DNA of 64,000 nt from Kineosporia sp. NBRC 101731 (GTDB lineage: Bacteria > Actinomycetota > Actinomycetes > Actinomycetales > Kineosporiaceae), in NCBI RefSeq assembly GCF_030269305.1, contig NZ_BSTC01000009.1, positions 186,001 to 250,000 of the forward strand, given 5' to 3'. The notes below the pieces were generated by a model that was not told the DNA's origin, did no database searches, and saw only the letters and a list, made by a program, of their open reading frames with translations. Of the stretch, positions 57,701 to 64,000 are shown one piece after another. The translations under genes and the position numbers were made by a program. Positions within the stretch are counted from its first letter, which is position 1. Each line of letters begins with the position of its first letter.

Positions 57701-60700
57701 GATCGGTCCCCGGTTCAGTGTGAAGCCCAAGGCCAAGGAGACCGCTGAGGCGGGGAGCTCCGACGAGGCCGGCGCATCCTTGTCGCCGGACGATCACGGT
57801 GCCTCCGAAGACGGTGAGAGTCACGGCCAAGGTCACAGCCTGAAGGGCCGTGACCAGGTCAAGGTGCAGGTTCAGGGGCAGATCGGGCGGAAGTTCGGCT
57901 CCGAGGCCGACGCCCAGACCGGTGCTACAGACGTCACCCGAGCGACATATTCCGGCGGTGTGCACTCCTACCGGAGCGACCTGGTCTTCGAGATGGAGGT
58001 GCGCGTCGATCGCGAAGCACCCGAAGTATCGGCCCCACGGAACTTCTTCCTCGTGTCGAAGGCCATGGACTTCCTGATCCCCGACCGTCTCGCGGCGGAC
58101 ATGGCCTTGAATCAGCGGAATGATGGGGTGGAGCGATATCCGAATGTTCCGCGGACCTACCTGAACTCGAATTTGGCCATTGCCTCTTCCCACGCCGAGG
58201 TGGTCGATGCCTCGAAGGTGCTTGCCACGGTCAAGGCGGCTCTGGATCGCATCCAGGCGGTCAGGCCCAGTGACCGGGCCGGAGCCGTGTCGGTGGATGA
58301 CTTCCTGCGCTCGGCGTTCGGGCAGGAGACACTCTCCCGGCAGCACCTGACGTTGCTGAACACCGGCGTCATGGCGTGGATCCCGCTGAAACGGGCTCTT
58401 GGCTCGGTTCGTTACGTCGCTGTGCTGGTCTCGGCCGAATTGAGCCCGACCCAAGATGTCCGGCACCGGCCGGAGACGAAGCTGATGTTGCGCAGCCAGG
58501 GTTTGAGCAACGCGACCACGAAGCAGAAGAACTTGTCCTCCTGGGGGGTGAAGGCAACCGCGCTCGGTCTTGGATACGGGGAGGACGAATTCGGGGGAGT
58601 TCGTCTGGAGGGCGGACTGGATTTTCAGAGCGGACACCAGGACGTCGAAAGCTCCGATATCAAGAAGATCTCACGTACCACCATGAGAGACGGTTCCTAC
58701 GAGTTCAACCATGTGGTGAAGTACGAGATCACGGTGAGCAGCTTTCTGGAGATTCCGCCCGGCCTCAGCCATCTGCAGGAGCTCGCCCAGTCTGGATTTC
58801 TCTCGCTGGACGAAGCCTTTCACCAGGAGACGCTGGAGACGATCGCCTACGCCCTTCGCTCCGTACGTTCGTTTGAGCACGAAAAGGTCGAGGGGACGAT
58901 GCGGCTGCTGGTTCCTGAGCACGTCACCCGGCCGGGTGACGCGACGACGGAGACTCAGGGACGACAGGCGGCCCAGGCGAACAATGTTCGCCTGGAGACC
59001 CTGACCAAGGATCCCCTCAGCCAGCGGTTGGCCGGGATGGTGCAACAGGTGGACTTCAGTGCTGGGCTTCTGATCCGGAAGCTTGCCCCGGCGGTCACGC
59101 GGCGTGCTGATCGGACCGAGCAGAATCTCCGTGATCTGCAGACCGAGCTCCCGACGAAGGGCTTTGAGCCGGCCACACCGGTGGGCATGCAGCTGACCGA
59201 GAACACCCGGTCGAACAATCTGAGAGCGAGGTTGGTCGACCTGGCCGGGTTCGATCTGACGATCGGCCAGGCCGGCGGTGACATCCGGGTGGGCATGCGC
59301 ATCACCAAGGCGGTCAAGCTCACCCAGACCGAGCTCAAGGGAAGGGACTACATCCAGAGCGCCTCGGCGGCGGACAAGGTGGTGATCAGCGGCCGGGCCA
59401 AGGAACTCGGGATCAAGGTGATCGGCGGTACCGCGACCGGCAGCGGCCTTTCCGAATTCGATGGGGGTCTGGGCAGGAAGTGGGACCAGGAGGAGGAGTC
59501 CGGGGCCGACTCGGCCAATATTCTGGAGCACAACCGCGAGAACACCGAGGTCTTCCACTATTACGCCTTCGATCTGACCATCGGCCTGACCGGTCCCGCT
59601 CTTCCGGGCAGACATCTGGCGTTCGACGTGCCGCAGGGCATGATCGGCCGGATTCGGGAGGACGAGCTCAAGGACTTCCTCGCCGAGAACGAACAGGAGA
59701 TCCCCGAGGGCTTCTTCGACGACATCAGCGGACCCGCTGCCGACCTGGGTCCCGCCGACGAGAGCGAACCGCTCCCGGAGCAGCGCGATGCGATGACCCG
59801 TCGGGAGGAGTTCGAGGAGGAGGAGAAGGAGGATCCGGAGGGTCAGCAGGACGTCGGGCCACCGACCGCGGCGATGATGACGTCCTGGGGCCGGACGAAC
59901 AGCATGTCGGACAGCGACTCGGATCCTGAATGGTTCCGGGCCGGCGACCGAACGGTCGAGGCGCTGGTGGGTCTGTCGTCCACCGCTTCTACACAGGGAA
60001 ACGGCTCTCGCGGCGGGCCGGTGGTTTCCAGCGAGATGCTGATGACCGCGCTGACACGGTCCCGGGGTGCTCGTCCGCGGACAGCGGCGGAGGTGGAGCA
60101 AGCACTGGGCGACTGGCTGCTCGCGGTCGACCTGCGTGCGCAGAGCCAGAGCCAGGAGTTCGACCGTGGTGGATCGAAGAGCGATGAACGCGTTCTGACG
60201 GACTGCCTGGTGCGGGGCCTGTCGGTCGCCCGAGGGCTGGGGGTGCGTGGCCGGGCCGGGGACGATCAGGTTCTGACCCCGGTTCTGAGTGACCTGCTGA
60301 GCACGCTGAACACGTCGCACTTCACTCCGGTGGCTTCGGTGCATGACGCGGAATCGGCGATCGCGGCGCAGCCGGTGGGTTCGGTGGCATTCGTCCACAG
60401 CCAGGCTCCGGATCGGGCGAAACATCTTCTGCTTCTGTGGCACACGGTGGAAGGGCCGCGCTGGGCCGAGATGCAGGCGCCTGCGGGCGAACGGGTCCGT
60501 GGACCCGGTACGGGCGGGGTGAGCGACCTGGGCCTCAGCCTGGTGGTGATCAGTCCCTCCGACCTGGTGGCGTCCACCGAGCCCGTGGCGTCCGTCGAAG
60601 AGGACGAATCGGCCTTCGACGGCGAATCGGCCCTCGACGGCGAATCGGTGCCGGATCCCACCGAGGGTCAACGGTTCGCTGATCGGCTGAGAGGGGTTCA

Positions 60701-63700
60701 AGAGCATCTGCCGGTGAGTTTCGCCGAGCTGCTGGAGCAGCGCGGGCCGCAGGTGCGCGACACCGTGAGGGCATTGGTCGCGGCCACGCTGAGCGGCTCT
60801 GCGTCGGCTCGTGCGGCACTGGCCGCTCTGGACCGGGTGTCGAGGTCGGGCCTGGTTCCGTCGGGCGACACACCCGATCTACGGACGGGGGAGAGCGTCA
60901 CGGCGCAGCTGGCCGAAGACTACGAGCGGATGCTCCCGAATACGCAGGAGGACTCCGCCCTGCGTCAGCTGGCCGGGGACCTCGCGGCGGCGCACCATCT
61001 GGCTCGACAGCTCACGCCGGTGATCGACGACGACCGCGTCGATCCCGAACTGGAGATGCAGCTGGAGACTGCGCAGAACGCGGGACCTGAACGTCGTAGG
61101 ACGGCGACCGGGTTGTCAGGGTCGGCCGACGGGAGCCTGGTTGATCGGACTCACGATTTTCTGGAGGTCCGTCCCGATCTGGTGCAGGCCCTGGCCTTCG
61201 TGACCGTGGTCAGGGACTTCGCGCTCCAGGCCGGCCCGGACGGCGACCTGCTGGACGACCTGCTGGACGCGTCATCCTCGCCCGGACCGGATGCGGAGGT
61301 CACGGAAGTCGTCCTTCCCGCAGGTTTCGGTGAACGGCAGGACCCTTCGCATCCGCCGCATTTCGCCTTCGGATCTTTCGGACTGGCCCACAGCCTCGAT
61401 GGGCAGGCGATCGACAGCGAAGGTTTCGTCGATCTGGTGGCCCGGCAGATCCAGGTGCCGTCGGCAGACCCGCTGCGCCGGGCTCTGCGGTCCCGGATAG
61501 CGGACATGGGGGCGACGAACGCTGTCCAGATGATGCTGGAAGGAGGACTGGATGTTGCCGTCGCGGACCGGGTGCTGACGGTCCGGCTCGACCTGCCCGA
61601 CCGGGGCTCGGCGACCCGGGTGGAGCCGTCGAGTCTGCCGCTGATGCGGGAGGGCGAGTCCACCGCCGGGCCGATGGACAACCTGATCATGCGGACCACC
61701 TCGGTCGGCGAGACGATGTCCACCACCATGACCCTGGATCTGGGGGCCTGGGTCTCGATCGCCGCGGGAAACCCGATCTACAACCCGAACGCCGGGATCA
61801 GTGGTTCCGCGACGACGTCTCTCAGCCAGGGTGCGAGGTCCGAGTTCGGTACCTCCGGTGGTCTTCGGCCCGGAGGTCCGGATGAGTACTTCGACCTGCC
61901 GGTGAGATTGCGGGTCGAGGTGACCCCCACGGGCGCGGCGCCCACCGGCGGGATCGTCGATCCGGAGACGACTGCACCGCTGCGCATTTCCTTCCCGAGC
62001 AGTATCGCCACAGCCGCCCACGGACGTCATCGCCTGTTCCAGGGCAGTGCGCAACGACCGTTGACCTCTGCGCTGCAGAGCGTGGCGACCGAGGCGGGCG
62101 GCATCGGAGGGCTCGGGTTGCTGCGCCGCGCACTGGCGCTGGATCTGGTCCGGACGGCGCACCTGGCCCGGAACACCGCGATCGAGGCACTGGCCCACCG
62201 CTTCAGCGAACCGGTTCTGCTGCCGGAACTTTCCCGGATGCTCGGGACGACGGTCGATCTTCCTCCCACGGTGCTGCCGGACGGACGCCGACTATTGCAG
62301 CGGATGGGCGCGCAGGTCTTGACGGCGCAACGTACCGGTCGGGCCACGGATGTACCCGTACGGCTCGACGCCGGTACGTGGAACGCATTCTCCCAGGGGC
62401 AGGGTCGCTCCGGGAGCGTGTCGTTCAGTGCGGGGGCCTGGATCAACCCCGATGCCTCGAGCACTCTCATGCCCTATTTCGTCGCCGGTGGCTCGTTCAC
62501 GAGCGGCACGTCGACGGGGGTCGTGGGTTCTTCCGCCGGGGGCGCCGGCTACCGGACCACGTTCAGTGGTACCAGCGTGTCCTACCAGCTACGACTGGAT
62601 GCCGAGGTGAGCAACCAGATCGTGAGTCCGATGCAGCAGGAGGACCGCCGTCCGGGCCCGGCCCCGCAGCCCGTACGCCAGGAACTGACTGTCACGCTCT
62701 GGGTGCCGGAGGCGTTCGTCGAGGACTTCGAACGGGTTCTGGACGCACTGGGAGTCCCGGCTGAACCAACGGATACAACGGAGCCAACGGACACGGTTCC
62801 GGTGGAGCAGCCGTCGCAGGCGCCGGAAGAAGTGGCGCCGGTGCTGTTGCGTGATCCACCCCCAGAGCTCAGCCGGGCGACCGGTCCGTCGGGTTTCACC
62901 GGCCGACTGGGGCTGACCGGTGTTCAGGACCTGGCCCAGCAGTTCATGGCTGACCTGCGCGAGCTGGAGCACCATCGGGGTGAACCGATGCCCGAGGCCG
63001 CCGACCGCACGCCGGTGCGGGTTGACCGGTGGACGGTTCTGGAACGCAGAACGCTGTCCGAGTGGCTCAGCGCCCGGTTCGGCGCTCCGGACCTCCGTTT
63101 CCACCAGGACACCATCTTCTCCACCGGTGGGCTCACCGTGACCTACGAGCGGCAGTTGAGCAGCGGCGACGTCGAATACATCACCTTCCGTCTGGAGGGC
63201 CGGCGCGCGTCCTCGTCGCCCGACCGGGTGACCCGGGTCGATGATGTGAGCATCCTGGTCAAACCCAGTGGTTACAGCGAGCAGGACCGGTCCGCCTCCT
63301 CCAGTCGTGGTTTCCGGGGCACTCTGGGTGCTCGTGGATACCTCGACATCCCCTTGTCCTCAGAGCTGACCCTGAGCCTGCGGATGGCCGCCGGAGTGTC
63401 CGGGAACCTGTCGTCGAGCGGTGGAACCGGCGTCTATCAGAACGGTTACGTGGCCAAAGGACTGAGCTCGTCCGGTCCGGCGTGGGCCTTCCGGTATCCC
63501 GTCACCCTGACCACCCAGGTCTCGGTCGAACGGGTCCGGGGTCAGCGGGTACTACCGCTGCTCCTGGGCGGGATCGAGGCACTGGGGCGTGCCCTGACGG
63601 GTCGCCGTCAGCGAGTCTGGAGCCTGGCCGGCAGGGAGGGGACCGTCCCGGCAACAGCATCCTGGCTGGTCCCGGAGAACCGGACCGGGACCCCGCCCGT

Positions 63701-64000
63701 CAGGCCGCCCGTCAATCCGCCCGACCAGTTGCCGACGGGTCGGCAGGAAGATCAGGTGGACGCCACTGATGCTGACAGCGTTCCGGGAGGGACATCGTCC
63801 GTAGAGCTGGACCGCCCGGTGCGGGGAGGAGGCCTGCGGATCGGCGGCCGGCAGTTCGGTGGGGAATGGCTGGCGCAGCAGCTACACACGGGCGACGACC
63901 AGACCCGTGACGTGATCACCTCCCGCGATCGGGTGGTGTCGGTGGCGGGGATCGCCGATCTGCGGCTGGCCCTGGCCACGACCCTCATGAGGGTGGGACT
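51756..64000 (+). CDS. Giant type VII effector-like protein with CpnT-like N-terminus (3' end outside the window)
   Basis: One frame stays open from the ATG at 51756 (AAGGA 9 nt upstream) to the window end, more than 4,080 codons; I checked the frame at several points up to 63960. Residues 1-320 match the CpnT-like WXG100-type N-terminal domain (PDELDWVFLLLCGQRWPKGDEDELRHIA, ... EEMFQDALVQSIQIFEG, glycine-rich GAIGGVMGGG). About 320-740 is a Ser/Thr/Pro/Gly linker. A small domain at 743-840 (GAVAPAWVGGYPMLDAWVAV) is followed by more linker and tandem GDPE(P/S)xG repeats at about 995-1035. From about 1040 onward come many long modules of alternating beta-strand with Gly/Ser-rich hairpins and helices (for example GLTSDTTSLW, SGVSSSRGTAFSWEV, GTSHLGTGISRSWHIGA). 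No catalytic domain is seen inside the window; a toxin tip would be at the missing C-terminus. Confidence 0.85.
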   Translation, partial: MSLTVPDELDWVFLLLCGQRWPKGDEDELRHIAHQIDQLSGHIDSAGQFDTAISHAVESVEGTVGRAFARYGHELAKSGEELSNATGATADLVRQFALDIENAKYSIIVELAFFGAEILSALSSPFTAALTPAIVTAGRASIARIIKRLGLRTQHLSHEASKIARYSSRIGSWAAGEAVEEMFQDALVQSIQIFEGNRHGLDWTSLGYSAGFGAIGGVMGGGLHQAGSKYISDTVKNKTGARLAGAAATEALTEVGVSLSTIPIGGDISEIGWSALSGGFTGAASHAADSAGRALGKAAGLEVDAPQVGDMNPGNASEPVLPAIAGTNPITPGTATPKAGSGSVPDGAGGTAGSQPTDGDEQTHETVDVTGDASPQSGSPSDGNAVDKSPVETDSGSTEASTGPSTSVLPAGGSPGVGSSIATVPGAAGPGDPSLPESHAAVSPGSSPDGESGSPSSLTTGPASTTNESGQAPASDHREGGSPSVAASAASAPSPPSAANAFDAPFAEGSSGDPVSGLEVAGPDLNSLPSNESGTSEAQPNPVSEPVPAKADAGSVPSAASPSTVDAHSAGGTASVTTVIPGPQDGSAESPSTVMGVTTASQLSTGQANPTAKDAVAPASARSPQGAASTPSVSSTAPSATAPSMTGTTTTGTPTLETASPVPSVRSAVDTGGGSEVTTAHKNSVSSAVSSGPAHDTAPAEQSVSVQQKETPSASRADPVSAPASTPNSSPAQQEETSARMISHPRAGAVAPAWVGGYPMLDAWVAVSLEGSDRHNIPTEARLIFDKTVRETVRFSSPRDLADPVLRPSDRQLVEIATALVDHGEQRARRTAENLLAIAITGRRSGLRGGAKPTVDQDPITTVVDAPVSPEEVSDLVTSVTVEQPSNEADVATTAPEPSGTEAVEENHDSHPGSIASPPEGMGADEGEAAGSVPGVPRAPVDRSIPVFFRSSAFSVPAPSRLVNQASEEVTTPLGEGPSSTLESVSDPGVQHSLELSSDPEILSDPEPSGDPESLGDPESLGDPEPSGDPEPLNDPMPTNDVRAPWYTEHGALGDAAVGKVNLLTDPALVNNVVAQVVSHLQNADLHRDPLKARQMRDRIEQELLTMLTGSDVTQLMSDPHVDSDRWTNYVRDGVWFDVAGKSIWLHPTLSDFRARPEAAAGSREYVVPFGGQTFSRGLTSDTTSLWEAAATQILTYPTSSVAHSVFIGVPQFTMVTSSGNREGYKRNLIAGRKAISTGQRTFDTSVAIQIYIDGARVPHQHLLENLVQIPLPTAFLRGPAADEESGTEAVLEQSDPAISQPEEIPVWAKDWQRVPPDSARAVNDFPVVLNAIDVEPLALGIERALRASGMNAQDISESMQEALHSVLSEQALKNRATLLLANGVNSGQIRASRGFFRRGVNVVPRVDFRLTEIRYEGVAEAIIRDDLGPDESHHAERTFGAKSSLGIGAQAGSILPNVSHTKGYAQAGLSLDVSRSLAMGTSSMALPKLTLMRKAEVVRYRVKGVLKVEFLGKNSKVPSQDVEFDGEVLLPADDREAFEHALSERGTEPTSMSDEREVPDAQDLENDPFEANGNVEPAPMASGKGAGLGQAIRLPGSDRVLKKVQSLIRGSYRADPTMFAQSPAIHRSIVEFQRWIGVTQDITRRPEWAQVMGELDLVFGSSALEADFEHLLTGIVYRADLGRRHLEVVVQADLGATTEQRSYDLTVNSRVVNSSGVSSSRGTAFSWEVSANGRARWQFGRSVGLELGKVTFGGGKSQGKKLSISSSGKGYRRTETAGSITEVTKSITYRIAVRWTDKSGNQVPGARLNDRVSGPTVVAKLAVPPEYALLEPSTGPDTPVGSVTPGGEELIQNRVLVPGGAPGMYARIISLEPVVQEAAKVIFAPDVPTNDEGRVDLWEVPDSVLSALRPSNIQSRLAEWFSDEGVVVRIDDKRSLRMKLHLLNVEHLKRHEDVELEHYASGTSHLGTGISRSWHIGASALIGPRFSVKPKAKETAEAGSSDEAGASLSPDDHGASEDGESHGQGHSLKGRDQVKVQVQGQIGRKFGSEADAQTGATDVTRATYSGGVHSYRSDLVFEMEVRVDREAPEVSAPRNFFLVSKAMDFLIPDRLAADMALNQRNDGVERYPNVPRTYLNSNLAIASSHAEVVDASKVLATVKAALDRIQAVRPSDRAGAVSVDDFLRSAFGQETLSRQHLTLLNTGVMAWIPLKRALGSVRYVAVLVSAELSPTQDVRHRPETKLMLRSQGLSNATTKQKNLSSWGVKATALGLGYGEDEFGGVRLEGGLDFQSGHQDVESSDIKKISRTTMRDGSYEFNHVVKYEITVSSFLEIPPGLSHLQELAQSGFLSLDEAFHQETLETIAYALRSVRSFEHEKVEGTMRLLVPEHVTRPGDATTETQGRQAAQANNVRLETLTKDPLSQRLAGMVQQVDFSAGLLIRKLAPAVTRRADRTEQNLRDLQTELPTKGFEPATPVGMQLTENTRSNNLRARLVDLAGFDLTIGQAGGDIRVGMRITKAVKLTQTELKGRDYIQSASAADKVVISGRAKELGIKVIGGTATGSGLSEFDGGLGRKWDQEEESGADSANILEHNRENTEVFHYYAFDLTIGLTGPALPGRHLAFDVPQGMIGRIREDELKDFLAENEQEIPEGFFDDISGPAADLGPADESEPLPEQRDAMTRREEFEEEEKEDPEGQQDVGPPTAAMMTSWGRTNSMSDSDSDPEWFRAGDRTVEALVGLSSTASTQGNGSRGGPVVSSEMLMTALTRSRGARPRTAAEVEQALGDWLLAVDLRAQSQSQEFDRGGSKSDERVLTDCLVRGLSVARGLGVRGRAGDDQVLTPVLSDLLSTLNTSHFTPVASVHDAESAIAAQPVGSVAFVHSQAPDRAKHLLLLWHTVEGPRWAEMQAPAGERVRGPGTGGVSDLGLSLVVISPSDLVASTEPVASVEEDESAFDGESALDGESVPDPTEGQRFADRLRGVQEHLPVSFAELLEQRGPQVRDTVRALVAATLSGSASARAALAALDRVSRSGLVPSGDTPDLRTGESVTAQLAEDYERMLPNTQEDSALRQLAGDLAAAHHLARQLTPVIDDDRVDPELEMQLETAQNAGPERRRTATGLSGSADGSLVDRTHDFLEVRPDLVQALAFVTVVRDFALQAGPDGDLLDDLLDASSSPGPDAEVTEVVLPAGFGERQDPSHPPHFAFGSFGLAHSLDGQAIDSEGFVDLVARQIQVPSADPLRRALRSRIADMGATNAVQMMLEGGLDVAVADRVLTVRLDLPDRGSATRVEPSSLPLMREGESTAGPMDNLIMRTTSVGETMSTTMTLDLGAWVSIAAGNPIYNPNAGISGSATTSLSQGARSEFGTSGGLRPGGPDEYFDLPVRLRVEVTPTGAAPTGGIVDPETTAPLRISFPSSIATAAHGRHRLFQGSAQRPLTSALQSVATEAGGIGGLGLLRRALALDLVRTAHLARNTAIEALAHRFSEPVLLPELSRMLGTTVDLPPTVLPDGRRLLQRMGAQVLTAQRTGRATDVPVRLDAGTWNAFSQGQGRSGSVSFSAGAWINPDASSTLMPYFVAGGSFTSGTSTGVVGSSAGGAGYRTTFSGTSVSYQLRLDAEVSNQIVSPMQQEDRRPGPAPQPVRQELTVTLWVPEAFVEDFERVLDALGVPAEPTDTTEPTDTVPVEQPSQAPEEVAPVLLRDPPPELSRATGPSGFTGRLGLTGVQDLAQQFMADLRELEHHRGEPMPEAADRTPVRVDRWTVLERRTLSEWLSARFGAPDLRFHQDTIFSTGGLTVTYERQLSSGDVEYITFRLEGRRASSSPDRVTRVDDVSILVKPSGYSEQDRSASSSRGFRGTLGARGYLDIPLSSELTLSLRMAAGVSGNLSSSGGTGVYQNGYVAKGLSSSGPAWAFRYPVTLTTQVSVERVRGQRVLPLLLGGIEALGRALTGRRQRVWSLAGREGTVPATASWLVPENRTGTPPVRPPVNPPDQLPTGRQEDQVDATDADSVPGGTSSVELDRPVRGGGLRIGGRQFGGEWLAQQLHTGDDQTRDVITSRDRVVSVAGIADLRLALATTLMRVG

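Noticed and set aside
58671-60707. 678-codon minus-strand frame inside the giant gene
   Set aside because: No ribosome site and antisense-like composition. The plus-strand frame is continuous and protein-like over the same stretch.

Overview
The window is GC-rich DNA from an actinomycete. Signs are the strong third-position G/C bias, GTG starts, ATGA/GTGA gene overlaps and an ESX-type (type VII) secretion locus. Kineosporiaceae or a nearby family is plausible, but that is inference from gene content only.

Layout. (1) 2-5175, plus strand: a tight operon for breakdown of pectin-derived unsaturated uronates. It holds a 5'-truncated GH88/GH105 unsaturated glycuronyl hydrolase, an FAH-family hydrolase, KduD, KduI, KDPG/KHG aldolase and KDG kinase, so unsaturated galacturonides go to KDG, KDPG, then pyruvate plus glyceraldehyde-3-phosphate. 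(2) 5392-5467: tRNA-Ala(GGC). (3) About 5470-19450: an accessory island. A large serine recombinase on the minus strand reads antisense through the tRNA gene, with a small partner ORF upstream. A decayed ISAs1-family element follows. Then comes a secreted DNRLRE/YD-repeat RHS protein with a frameshift near its N-terminus, a short hydrophobic tip and a small membrane-protein gene behind it. Further downstream on the same strand lies an orphan RHS tip cassette with its own small membrane-protein gene. The island ends with a two-gene unit (unknown protein plus GIY-YIG nuclease) and an HTH protein. (4) 19458-27267, minus strand: urtABCDE, a urea-type ABC importer, followed by an NCS1 permease and two TetR regulators, all overlapping or nearly so. 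(5) 28013-29825: MBL-fold hydrolase and AraC regulator, followed by a 9-bp tandem repeat. (6) 30114-64000: a large type VII secretion locus.

The type VII locus contains two WXG100 proteins, a small helical protein, a 1086-residue WXG-like low-complexity protein, a three-ATPase EccC, EccD and an EccB reduced to its N-terminal anchor. It also has a beta-helix/EccA fusion, an EspI-like P-loop protein, a YbaB-like protein and an EspC-like protein. Two proteins of unknown function (from 31334 and 43656) appear to be full-length paralogues. The locus ends with one open frame of more than 4,080 codons that runs off the window. It encodes a giant protein with a CpnT-like N-terminus, probably the secreted effector. 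EccE and mycosin are not seen in the window.

The most unusual points are the architecture of this type VII locus (mini-EccB, beta-helix-EccA fusion, paralogue pair, giant effector) and the RHS locus with exchangeable, glycine-rich, membrane-active-looking tips paired with tiny membrane proteins.
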